DNA from: a virus
DNA: 37,370 nucleotides
IMG/VR virus record: IMGVR_UViG_3300020200_000071
Span: 1-37,370 of that record
Direction: 5' to 3' (one strand)
Under the pieces are notes generated by a model. It ran no database searches. It had not been told where the DNA came from and was given only the letters and a program-made list of their open reading frames with translations. Each line of letters opens with the position of its first letter. Position 1 is the stretch's first letter. Positions 15,741 to 23,758 of this stretch are shown one piece after another. Made by a program: the position numbers and the translations under genes.

Positions 15741-17369
15741 ATGACAAGATCTGAAAAAGAACAAGTAATTAAGTCAATGGATTTAAAGCAAAACGCCATT
15801 AAAATCTTAATTAATTCATTTTATGGTGCTTTTGGAAACAGATACTTCTACTTCCACAATAACGAGATTGCGCAATCGATTACTCTACAAGGACAGGACC
15901 TAATTAAGTTCTCAATCAAGGCAATAAATCACTATTTTATGGCAAAGTGGCACATCGATACTGAACTTCATAAAAAGCTTGGCATTGCTGGCCGACCAAT
16001 CACGCAAATCGATAAAGAGGCCGCAATTTACACGGATACTGACTCAGTTTATATTTGTTTTGACTATGCAATTCAATCAGTTGAAGGACTTTCTCAAGAA
16101 CTTAATTCAAAGGAGTCACTTGAATTTTGTTTAGCAATCAATCGAAATAGACTTAAAGACTATTTTAAGCAGGCTTTTACTCGATATGCTGCCTACTTTC
16201 ACACAGATAATCGGCAAGACTTTGAGCTTGAGAATATCTCACGATCTGCAATTTGGTTAACCAAAAAGAAATACATTCTTAAAGTCTCGTACAAAGACAA
16301 TAAAAAAGAAGAACTCTTATCCAAAGAATCACTCATCATTAAAGGTCTTGAAGCAATTCAAGCAGCATATCCGGTTTGGGCTAGAACTAATCTCTACCAG
16401 TTATATGAATACTTACTAGAAGTCGGCACATCACTAGACTTAGAGCAAGACTTAATTCCAAAGCTAACTGCAATTCGTGAAGAATTTGAGCAATTACCGA
16501 TTGACAATATTGCTTTTAACTTTTCAATCCGAGTTTATGATGATTATGTAAAAAAGTTGGTTCCATTACAACTTGAAAAAGGTATTTCGATTTATGCTAG
16601 AGCAGCTGCCTATCATAATCACATTATAAAAAAGACTGGCAACCAAAAGTATAACTACATTCAATCAGGCTCAAAGATTCGCTTTTATTATGCTGCGCCA
16701 AATGAATATGAGTTTGATATTTTCGGTTATGCCCCCGGGTCATATCCAGAAGAATTTGCGCCGCCAATTGATAAGCAACAACAGTTCTTTAGATTGATCA
16801 TTGAGCCAATCAATAAGATCATAAAGGCAATGGGTTATCCTGAACTGACTGTATCCTTATCTAGAAATATAGAATTAGTTAAATCACGCAGTCGTAAAAA
16901 GGATTTTACTGATGAGGAGATGTATCCGTTATATGCGGTTCACAGTCAAACTCTTGACTATGCTAAAATTCCAGAAAGCTGTCAAGGTTTTATCGGTAAC
17001 ATTGACGCACAAATTCCTCCTGACCTAATGACAGTTTATCTACAAGCAATTTCACAGTTTGGTTTAAATACGGTCATTGTGCCTAAACATGAACTTGTTA
17101 AATACCGAGATCGCGTTGCAAAAAAGCTTGGAATCCAAGTTGAAGATCCATTTGCTATTCCAGTAGAAGTGATGAAGATCTATCTTAAAGAAAATGGTTG
17201 GTCCGAGATAATTAACTCGTCAGACGGCGGCAGTTGGTTACAAACTGACAAATATGAAAAGGCCATAAAACAGGGAAAAGATTATTATAAAATGGGATAT
17301 GACTTAACTAAGGCTTATAAATTGGCAATTAAACCCAAGCCGATTAAAACTATAGAAGAAACTACGTGA
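15741..17369 (+). CDS. 43: Family B DNA polymerase, C-terminal polymerase half only (gp43-like)
   Basis: A 542-residue protein carrying the second half of a T4 gp43-like polymerase. Motif B is at 17-29 (QNAIKILINSFYG), motif C at 97-104 (YTDTDSVY), and a K-K-K-Y thumb-proximal element is near residue 175. The 3'-5' exonuclease domain and palm motif A (D-x-x-S-L-Y-P) are absent and are not encoded anywhere upstream on this strand: the preceding 1.8 kb is occupied by minus-strand genes and before that by uvsW. So the polymerase is split between motif A and motif B, with the N-half presumably elsewhere. The C-terminus lacks an obvious clamp-binding tail. It overlaps the primase start as GTGA. 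Confidence 0.85.
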   Translation: MTRSEKEQVIKSMDLKQNAIKILINSFYGAFGNRYFYFHNNEIAQSITLQGQDLIKFSIKAINHYFMAKWHIDTELHKKLGIAGRPITQIDKEAAIYTDTDSVYICFDYAIQSVEGLSQELNSKESLEFCLAINRNRLKDYFKQAFTRYAAYFHTDNRQDFELENISRSAIWLTKKKYILKVSYKDNKKEELLSKESLIIKGLEAIQAAYPVWARTNLYQLYEYLLEVGTSLDLEQDLIPKLTAIREEFEQLPIDNIAFNFSIRVYDDYVKKLVPLQLEKGISIYARAAAYHNHIIKKTGNQKYNYIQSGSKIRFYYAAPNEYEFDIFGYAPGSYPEEFAPPIDKQQQFFRLIIEPINKIIKAMGYPELTVSLSRNIELVKSRSRKKDFTDEEMYPLYAVHSQTLDYAKIPESCQGFIGNIDAQIPPDLMTVYLQAISQFGLNTVIVPKHELVKYRDRVAKKLGIQVEDPFAIPVEVMKIYLKENGWSEIINSSDGGSWLQTDKYEKAIKQGKDYYKMGYDLTKAYKLAIKPKPIKTIEETT

Positions 17370-18484
17370 AGCGATCCGAAGTAGTAGCATTTGTTAAATT
17401 AGTTTTAGAGAAACGTTTTCCAGATACTCTAGAAAAGCAAAAGATTGAGACCGGCACTGAATACAAGCTCAACTTTGCCTGTCCAATTTGTGGTGACTCT
17501 CAAAAGAAGATCGGTAAAAAGCGTGGCAATCTATACCTAGATACTAAGCATTATAAATGTTTTAATGACGGCTGCATGACATACATGAGCCTTGCAGAAT
17601 TCGTATCAAAGATGAGCCGTCGGTTTTCAGTATTGATGCCGACTTTTATTCTTGAAGAGGATACAACCGTTAAGATAAAAAGAGTCGACAACCAACTAGT
17701 TAGATTCTTAACGTCAGATACGTCAAAACTTATTAGGATAACTGACATAATTAATCGGTTCTCACTTAAAAGACTTGATTTAGTCGATGAAGAATCAGCA
17801 GCGCTTGTCTTTATTAAGGGTCGAAATCTAGACAGAATTCCTGATTATGGAGATTTTCTTTATACTGATGCAACTAGCTCTAGAATCTACATTTTTAATT
17901 TTGATAGAAAATCTGGAAAAATACTTGGCCTCGCAACTAGAAGCTTACGCGCTGACGCTGAACGCAAATACATCATTAAGAGCTATACTGAGTTGAGCTC
18001 AATGTTTGTTCAAAAGCAGATCGAAAGATCTCTTATTGAGGATGCGAATTTTCTAAATAATTACTTCAATATCCTAAACATTGATTTTGCTAAACCGATT
18101 CTATTAGCAGAAGGCCAATTTGATTCAATGCTGGTCGAAAACTGTATTGCAACGTCTGGCGTCAGTAAAGCTCGATCAATTTTATTAAATTTAGGGTCAA
18201 AGAGCGGAACCCGAATCATATTCGACCGAGACAAAGCTGGAAAGACTCAGATGATGACCTTAATTAAGCAGGGTTATTCAATTTTTCTCTGGAATAAGGT
18301 ATTTGATACAATTAAAAAGTTTCACACAGATCAACAGTCTTTAATTGATCTGCAACAAGTCAAGGACATAAATGATCTCTTTTCATTTATGGTCAGCAAA
18401 GATAAATCTATAACGACTCATGATTTTTCAAAATTCATTAATGGCTATTTTAGTGAGACTGTTCTAGACATGGTCTACCTATAA
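17366..18484 (+). CDS. 61: T4 gp61-like DNA primase (GTG start)
   Basis: A 372-residue protein (T4 gp61 is 342). The start is GTG within the polymerase stop (GTGA). An N-terminal zinc-binding region has CPICGD at about 36-41 and CFNDGC near 65-70, as in phage primases. The TOPRIM-type core follows: ILLAEGQFDSMLVE near residue 245 (catalytic Glu), IIFDRDKAGK near 287, and VKDINDLF near 332, in the same order as the T4 motifs LEGPIDSL, WVLDNEP and SKDVNDM. It makes RNA primers for the lagging strand and would work with a gp41-like helicase not seen here. Its neighbours are the polymerase half and the head genes. Confidence 0.85.
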   Translation: MKRSEVVAFVKLVLEKRFPDTLEKQKIETGTEYKLNFACPICGDSQKKIGKKRGNLYLDTKHYKCFNDGCMTYMSLAEFVSKMSRRFSVLMPTFILEEDTTVKIKRVDNQLVRFLTSDTSKLIRITDIINRFSLKRLDLVDEESAALVFIKGRNLDRIPDYGDFLYTDATSSRIYIFNFDRKSGKILGLATRSLRADAERKYIIKSYTELSSMFVQKQIERSLIEDANFLNNYFNILNIDFAKPILLAEGQFDSMLVENCIATSGVSKARSILLNLGSKSGTRIIFDRDKAGKTQMMTLIKQGYSIFLWNKVFDTIKKFHTDQQSLIDLQQVKDINDLFSFMVSKDKSITTHDFSKFINGYFSETVLDMVYL

Positions 18485-18487
18485 ATA
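18480..18487 (+). promoter_or_regulatory. Exact late promoter box TATAAATA, 5 bases before a start codon
   Basis: TATAAATA overlaps the primase stop codon and is followed by exactly five bases before the ATG at 18493. In T4 the late box spans about -13 to -6, so transcription would begin at or next to the ATG and the message would be leaderless. The same spacing occurs at 32241-32248. Confidence 0.5.
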
Positions 18488-18492
18488 ACTAT

Positions 18493-18999
18493 ATGAAGCC
18501 GGTTCAAAAGAATAATATTAAGACCTTTCTTAGCCCTCGACATGGTCAGGTCCAGCAAGGTTATTTTAGACCAGCCAATCCAGAAAAGTACATCGGCAAT
18601 CCAAGTCAAATAATTTTTAGAAGCTCATGGGAATTTAAATTTCTAAAATGGTGTGACGCTAGCCCAACCATTCTAAAATATTCATCTGAGCCGGTCGGCA
18701 TTCCATACTATAGCCCTCTAGATAAAAGAGGCCACATTTACTATGTTGACTTTTATATTGTAACAAAAGATACTGATGGTAAGGAAAAGGCTTGGCTAAT
18801 CGAGGTAAAACCTAATAAGTATACAAAGCCGCCAGTTGCTCCAAAACGGATGACCGATAAGCAGACAGCGAATTATATGTATGCAGCCAAGCAGTTCATT
18901 CTCAATCAGGCTAAGTTTGAAGCAGCTCGTGAATTTGCATCAATTCGCGGTTTACAGTTTGGAATTATAACTGAAAACTTTTTGTTTAAATCAATATAA
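18493..18999 (+). CDS. 4: gp4 (gp50)-like head completion protein
   Basis: A 168-residue protein with the layout of T4 gp4, needed late in head maturation for DNA-filled heads to accept tails. The N-terminus has GYFRPANPEKYIGNP followed by IIFRSSWEFKFLKWCD, an almost word-for-word match in pattern to T4 gp4. A nuclease-like core follows: IYYVDFYIV and WLIEVKPNKY, where the D and E-x-K spacing fits the PD-(D/E)xK fold proposed for this family. It lies 8 bases after the primase and 9 bases before the next gene. A late box immediately precedes it. Confidence 0.9.
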   Translation: MKPVQKNNIKTFLSPRHGQVQQGYFRPANPEKYIGNPSQIIFRSSWEFKFLKWCDASPTILKYSSEPVGIPYYSPLDKRGHIYYVDFYIVTKDTDGKEKAWLIEVKPNKYTKPPVAPKRMTDKQTANYMYAAKQFILNQAKFEAAREFASIRGLQFGIITENFLFKSI

Positions 19000-19008
19000 A
19001 ATATAGTA

Positions 19009-19656
19009 ATGGCATATATTGATTTAGATTCATATATTACAGATGGCACGATTGCCGAATCGAGTCATTATGCAAATTATTACTTTCAGGAAGAAGGTAA
19101 ACCGTTTAACAGGTTTAAATTGATCCCTGGTCATTTCTATTCATTTAATGTGGTGAATGCTTTGCCAAATGATGTAGTACCAAACTTATCTGAAACGTTT
19201 AGCCCAAAATCATTAAATCAATATCAGGTTAAGCGGCCGTATTATGATAACAGCCCTGTTTGTCTAGGCTTGGGTGGGTCAGATGGAGAAATCATACTAA
19301 ATCTTAAAATGATTCCTCCCAAATTGCGATCAGTTATCATCCGTCGATATTTGAGAACAGTTCAAGAAAGACTAAAGCTTTTTTATGGAAACGACGGCCA
19401 GTTAATTCCATTTGAAAACCGGTTAAACGAAAAAACGATTGGCCCATTTTTAACAGTCAATCCGGCTTTCATGTCCAAGCTCACTGGAATTAACTTGAGC
19501 TTTGCTCTAAATAAATATCAAAGAGAGAACATGGCAAACATATCCCTAATTGATTGGGAGGATGTTTCAAAAATCGAACAAATCGATTACCGAAACGATC
19601 CAACCATTGCAGTAAAGACTCCAGTTGCAGTTCTTTTATCAGAATTTGGAAAATAA
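19009..19656 (+). CDS. Putative head or connector protein between gp4 and portal
   Basis: A 215-residue protein that I cannot name. It contains GHFYSFNV near residue 42, KRPYYDNSPVCLGLG near 75 and EIILNLKMIPPKLRSVIIRR near 94. The pattern P-Y-Y-D-x-x-P followed by N-L-x-x-x-P-P-x-x-R is one I recall from a conserved family of T4-like and jumbo phages whose role is unclear. In T4 the gene after gp4 is the baseplate protein gp53, but this protein does not resemble gp53. Its place between gp4 and the portal suggests head or neck assembly. Confidence 0.6.
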   Translation: MAYIDLDSYITDGTIAESSHYANYYFQEEGKPFNRFKLIPGHFYSFNVVNALPNDVVPNLSETFSPKSLNQYQVKRPYYDNSPVCLGLGGSDGEIILNLKMIPPKLRSVIIRRYLRTVQERLKLFYGNDGQLIPFENRLNEKTIGPFLTVNPAFMSKLTGINLSFALNKYQRENMANISLIDWEDVSKIEQIDYRNDPTIAVKTPVAVLLSEFGK

Positions 19657-19665
19657 CGCCCATAA

Positions 19666-21348
19666 ATGGCAGGCTTTTTAGATAATAATCCACTCAGCGG
19701 CATTAGATCAAGATTAACTGAGCTAAGTCGATTTGGAATGAAATATGATGACTTGTTAATCAAAAATTCTCAAGCAATTGGCTTTATTGAAGGTCAATTG
19801 AGTGGAATGCAGGGCGGACTATTGGGCGATGACCTAATGAAAGCTACTTTAGCCTTATCCGATACTACATCAAGCTTACGATCAAAGTCAATTGCATTCT
19901 TTCAATTAGACTATATTTCAAAGAGAGAAAGACTTAGAGACATTGCATCAAACGGCGAAATCGAATTTATCTTGGAAACGATTACTGACGATGCGGTCGT
20001 ATTTGACGATGATAACCGTTTTTGTTATCCAAATGACCTGATAGGAGAAATTCGGTATAAGGGAAGAAGTAAAGAAGCTAGATTGCAATACCAAGAGAAA
20101 ATTGTTAACCGCTATCAAGAAAACTTTCAAAAGATCTACTCCGCTTGGGGATTTGGTACAGGTATCTCATCTTGGCAATATTTCTATCAGTGGCTTATCG
20201 AAGGCCATCTAGCCTTTGAGATAATCTTTGACGATCCAATGAATCCAAAGAATATTATCGGATTTAAAGAACTTGATCCAGCTACTCTTTTTCCTCAAGT
20301 TAAAAAGGATTTTACCGGTAAGATTTATCTAGAATGGGCACAAAAAGATCCAAAGGGTGCAAAACTTAGAACGCTTACCGATTCTCAAGTAATTTATATC
20401 TCATATTCAAATCAATTTAGAACAAAGCGAGTATCGTTTGTTGAAAGAATGGTTCGCTCGTTTAATCTACTTAGAATCATTGAGCATTCAAAAGTTATTT
20501 GGCACACAATGAATGCGCCAATTCGCTTAACGACGACAGTGCCAGTAGGTACAAAGTCAATGCAGAAGGCAAAAGAAGATATTCGCGAATTTACAAATAC
20601 TCTAAAAGAAGATATTTCGTTTGACGGAGAATCTGGTGAATTAAAAGTTGACGGTAAACCGAACATTCTTTTTTATAAGAACTATGTATTACCGATAAAT
20701 GACCGAAACGAACAAGTCAAGATTGAACCGCTCGAATATGCTGGTCCAAATCTATCAGGTTCTGAGCTTCTTAAGTATTTCCATGATAAACTAAAACTAG
20801 ATTCAAAAATTCCAGAATCTAGATTTGGCGATGGTATGGGAACTTATACTATGAGCGCTGAAGGAATTTCTAGAGAAGAAATCCGGTATAATAAATTTAT
20901 TTCAAGACTCCGTTCTGCTTTTAAAGAGCTTATTACCAAGCCTCTTTATATTCAAATGTGCTTGGACTTTAAAGAGTTAAAAGACGATCCTAAATTCTCA
21001 AATGCAGTAGGTCTTCAATTTTATGATGATAATGTATTTGAAGAAATCAAACAACAGGATCTACTTAATAAGCGTCTTGCCACACTAAATGCTCTTAAGG
21101 CAGTAGTCGACGATGGCGGCCAGCCATACTTCTCAACTGAATACTTAATTAAGGAATATCTTAAGATGAGTGATGAAGATATTCATAAGAACCGCGACTA
21201 CTTAGCAGCATATGGCAAAGCTTTAGAAGTTAGTGCTGATGCAGGAGCAGTTCCAGCTGGAGCACCTGCTTCGCCGGCCGCACCAGCAGCACAAACTCCA
21301 CCAACTGGAGAAACCTCAAAAGAGGTTGGCGAGCCAGGCTCCTTATAA
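19666..21348 (+). CDS. 20: gp20-like portal protein
   Basis: A 560-residue protein (T4 gp20 is 524), expected to form the dodecameric ring at the head vertex through which DNA is packaged and ejected. Features that fit are the early clip/stem-like part, a central region with VERMVRSFNLLRIIEHSKVI followed by MNAPIRLTTTVPVGT, where T4 has a similar region preceding the tunnel loop, and ESRFGDGMGTYTMSAEGISR, as in gp20 portals. The C-terminal 35 residues are Ala/Pro/Gly-rich and disordered. The start is nine bases after the preceding gene. It ends one base before the convergent gene at 21350. Confidence 0.85.
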   Translation: MAGFLDNNPLSGIRSRLTELSRFGMKYDDLLIKNSQAIGFIEGQLSGMQGGLLGDDLMKATLALSDTTSSLRSKSIAFFQLDYISKRERLRDIASNGEIEFILETITDDAVVFDDDNRFCYPNDLIGEIRYKGRSKEARLQYQEKIVNRYQENFQKIYSAWGFGTGISSWQYFYQWLIEGHLAFEIIFDDPMNPKNIIGFKELDPATLFPQVKKDFTGKIYLEWAQKDPKGAKLRTLTDSQVIYISYSNQFRTKRVSFVERMVRSFNLLRIIEHSKVIWHTMNAPIRLTTTVPVGTKSMQKAKEDIREFTNTLKEDISFDGESGELKVDGKPNILFYKNYVLPINDRNEQVKIEPLEYAGPNLSGSELLKYFHDKLKLDSKIPESRFGDGMGTYTMSAEGISREEIRYNKFISRLRSAFKELITKPLYIQMCLDFKELKDDPKFSNAVGLQFYDDNVFEEIKQQDLLNKRLATLNALKAVVDDGGQPYFSTEYLIKEYLKMSDEDIHKNRDYLAAYGKALEVSADAGAVPAGAPASPAAPAAQTPPTGETSKEVGEPGSL

Positions 21349-21349
21349 T

Positions 21350-21787
21350 TTAGGAAAATGGATCTAGGTCCGGGTTTGGAATCATATTCCAGGCCTTTTC
21401 GGAATTAACGCCAGTTCCTCTAGCAAGTTGGGTTACTAATGCTTCTCGCTTAAGTATATCTAGCGCAGTGGTGTATTCACTATCTCTTAACAGTTCTTCG
21501 ATTTGATCAGAGTCTTCGGTATTTAGTTTAACTCGATATACTACTGCGTGTCTTTGAGAATTTGTACGAGCTCGCATTTGTAACATACTTACCGTATTTG
21601 ACCAGTCCTTTCGCATTTCATTACCAGCGCCAGGTTTATCTAACCCCAATTCAGCAAGCCTATCTGCGTCATCCGCGTCGCTCATATCTGGTTCTTGAAT
21701 AAAAGATTCAATACCATTACAATCAGCAAGGCCAATCCACCAACTTGGAGTTGAGTAAGTTTCGAATAGTGGTACATAAGTTGTCAT
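21350..21787 (-). CDS. Small protein with targeting-like N-terminus and DRLAELGL motif
   Basis: A 145-residue protein beginning MTTYVPLFETYS, similar in style to the N-terminus of the protein at 3553-4143. Residues 42-49 read DRLAELGL, the second motif shared by four proteins in this window, and IQE at 30-32 is a possible prohead-protease site. The C-terminal part has VVYRVKLNTEDSDQIEELL and looks alpha/beta. No family was recognised. It is coupled (ATGA) to the gp25-like gene and lies convergent to the portal gene. Confidence 0.6.
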   Translation of the reverse strand: MTTYVPLFETYSTPSWWIGLADCNGIESFIQEPDMSDADDADRLAELGLDKPGAGNEMRKDWSNTVSMLQMRARTNSQRHAVVYRVKLNTEDSDQIEELLRDSEYTTALDILKREALVTQLARGTGVNSEKAWNMIPNPDLDPFS

Positions 21788-22164
21788 ACATCAAATAGGG
21801 CGGCGAAAGCAGAAGTTTCACCATTTATTTTTACATCTAATACAATTGAAGTTTTATATGGATCACCAACATTGTCTAGATAACCGGCTGATACTCCAAT
21901 TTTATATTTTCTAGAATTTAGCACATAGTCTTCAACAAGCTGATTTGTCTCCCGTTCAATTCCAGTAATACTAAGATTGTCAAATTCAAATAGATATTTT
22001 TCCATTCCAAATCCAAAATCTGGCTCGCCTAATACTTCTCCCTTCTTAGTTAAAATAGTCATTCTGACCTGTTGAATAGTGTTTTCGATATCGTCCATTA
22101 CTTCAAAAATACCAGGTTTATAGTTAGGATCGCCTTCTGTTCTAAAATAAAAATCTATTGCCAT
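21784..22164 (-). CDS. 25: gp25-like baseplate wedge protein
   Basis: A 126-residue protein (T4 gp25 is 132). Members of this lysozyme-like-fold family (gp25, GpW) link the baseplate wedge to the sheath and help start sheath assembly. Visible signature elements are IENTIQQVRMTILTKKGEVL, then GEPDFGFGMEKYLFE near residues 47-61, and a late beta-hairpin segment IVLDVKINGE. Contractile-tail phages and type VI secretion systems share the G-E-x-x-x-x-x-G pattern. It lies between two structural-looking genes and overlaps the downstream start as ATGA. Confidence 0.85.
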   Translation of the reverse strand: MAIDFYFRTEGDPNYKPGIFEVMDDIENTIQQVRMTILTKKGEVLGEPDFGFGMEKYLFEFDNLSITGIERETNQLVEDYVLNSRKYKIGVSAGYLDNVGDPYKTSIVLDVKINGETSAFAALFDV

Positions 22165-22168
22165 ACGC

Positions 22169-22906
22169 TTATTGTCTTATTAGGAACATCCAATCGGCTG
22201 TGTTCTCGCCTTTCATCATGTCCATTACTTGAGTGAGCTCAGCCTCGGCTCTAGTTACTAAGTTTGTATAATTTACCTTAACTCCACCGGGAAGGTTGTA
22301 ATCAAAACTAGTTAAGAGTTCTCCCAACCTTAATTTTGCTTTTGCTCTCATGTATCTTTGGAAAAGTTCGTCATTATACAAGTCTTCTAATTCAATCTTT
22401 TTTGCAACTTCTAATACCATACCATTAGTGATTGGGTTTCTACCAATAATGATTAGATCATGAGTGTTACGATTATAATTATATGCAAATGTGTCTAATA
22501 CAAAGCCCTTAGTTAAGTCTAAGAATGAGAATAGAATGGTTCTGTACATAATTGATTCTCCAATAAATGGAGTTAAGAATATCTCAGAACCAACAAATTT
22601 ATTTTCTGAAAAGTCTCTATCAATTGATCCAAAAATAGAAGCTCCTCTAGGTTCTCTAACTTGGTGAACGAATTGTACGCAATCAGGCAGTCTAACCGCG
22701 CGGTCCTTTTTGAATCTATCATTTTTAAAAACATCTTGTGGAATTGCAAGATATCTAGGCTCAACTGCATGACGCCAGTTATCATAAAAATAGCCTTCAG
22801 CAATCTTCATTATTCTAGCAATCTCTTTTTCTGGAATAACATAAGGTAGTGCCTTTGAAAAGGTTAACTCTTCCTGGATATCTGCAATTAATTCTGCTTT
22901 AGTCAT
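22169..22906 (-). CDS. Putative virion structural (connector or baseplate) protein
   Basis: A 245-residue protein. The first 45 residues, TKAELIADIQEELTFSKALP then PEKEIARIMKIAEGYFYDNW, form helices of the kind seen in head-tail adaptor proteins. The middle is beta-rich with RAVRLPDCVQFVHQVREPRG. The C-terminal third is helical (IELEDLYNDELFQRYMRAKAK). I recall similar proteins as unnamed structural proteins in large myoviruses. It lies four bases upstream of the gp25-like gene, so a neck or baseplate position is the best guess. Confidence 0.6.
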   Translation of the reverse strand: MTKAELIADIQEELTFSKALPYVIPEKEIARIMKIAEGYFYDNWRHAVEPRYLAIPQDVFKNDRFKKDRAVRLPDCVQFVHQVREPRGASIFGSIDRDFSENKFVGSEIFLTPFIGESIMYRTILFSFLDLTKGFVLDTFAYNYNRNTHDLIIIGRNPITNGMVLEVAKKIELEDLYNDELFQRYMRAKAKLRLGELLTSFDYNLPGGVKVNYTNLVTRAEAELTQVMDMMKGENTADWMFLIRQ

Positions 22907-22920
22907 TTAATTAGCCTTTT

Positions 22921-23715
22921 TTATGCAGTTGCTGCAACTTCCGCTCTCTTTTTTTCAAGATCAGCTTTTCTCTGTGCTAGAACAGCCTGCTCATTTGCGA
23001 GGATTTGTCTTTCAGTCATTGCGTTTGGATCATCATCCTTAATTTTTTCAGCACGTGTTGCTAAAGCTGCTTCATCTTTTGCAATTTTTGCATCTTCTTC
23101 TTCAATTGCTGATTTTCTTTGTGCAACTTCAGCTTCAGTAGCTTCCATCATTCTAGCTCTGCGGTCTATTTCATCTTTACTAATATACGCGTCAGTTTCA
23201 GGACCATAATCCTCTGAATCCGCTTCATCAGTTTCTGCGTCCTGTGCCATCATTGCTGCTTCATCATACATTTCAGTTGATAAGTCGTAACCGGCTTGAG
23301 ATGCTTCCATTCTAGCACTTTCGTAACTATTAGGTAGAGATCCACCAAAAAAGTCTAATACTGAAAAGCTGTCATGGAATTTTTTAGCAGAATCTAATCC
23401 AACTTCTCGCAGTCTATCCTTTTCTTTAGGGTCAAATACTTTAAATTCATCTTTAGTGTTCATTCTGCCTTTCATTTTTTCAAATGAAGCACCTAAATCA
23501 ACGCCTGGCATGATTTCTTTGATGTTTTTTTTATTATAATCATCAGCGAATTTTTTAGCTTCAGCTCCAGTATCAAAGGTTTTAATTTCACCATCTTGAG
23601 TAGTGTAAACTTCAAATTTACCTTTTACTTTCATCACTTTAGCCTTATCATATGGGTCTTTAGAACCTTCTTGTATTTTTGTGTAAAAATTGTCGAAATT
23701 TAAAATCGATGCCAT
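22921..23715 (-). CDS. Head-core-like protein with targeting-like N-terminus
   Basis: A 264-residue acidic, low-complexity protein. It begins MASILNFDNFYTKIQEG, with IQE-G as a possible prohead-protease site. A compact beta module follows at about 26-65 (KVKGKFEVYTTQDGEIKTFD). Residues 100-107 read DRLREVGL, the shared second motif. Residues 120-264 are a long Ala/Glu/Lys/Asp helix, likely coiled coil. This make-up resembles prohead scaffold or core proteins such as gp22, but no specific match is visible. A late box lies 18 bases upstream. Confidence 0.65.
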   Translation of the reverse strand: MASILNFDNFYTKIQEGSKDPYDKAKVMKVKGKFEVYTTQDGEIKTFDTGAEAKKFADDYNKKNIKEIMPGVDLGASFEKMKGRMNTKDEFKVFDPKEKDRLREVGLDSAKKFHDSFSVLDFFGGSLPNSYESARMEASQAGYDLSTEMYDEAAMMAQDAETDEADSEDYGPETDAYISKDEIDRRARMMEATEAEVAQRKSAIEEEDAKIAKDEAALATRAEKIKDDDPNAMTERQILANEQAVLAQRKADLEKKRAEVAATA

Positions 23716-23733
23716 ATCGGTCGCGTTTTTGTT

Positions 23734-23741
23734 TATTTATC
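23734..23741 (-). promoter_or_regulatory. T4-like late promoter box GATAAATA
   Basis: Minus-strand GATAAATA, 18 bases before the ATG at 23715, in the 43-base gap between two minus-strand genes. It matches the late box seen at other operons here. Confidence 0.5.
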
Positions 23742-23758
23742 AGCCGATTAAAAGAGCA

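Noticed and set aside
19009-19656. gp53 baseplate protein, as expected from T4 order after gp4
   Set aside because: The sequence lacks the gp53 pattern and instead has a P-Y-Y-D and N-L-x-x-x-P-P-x-x-R pattern.
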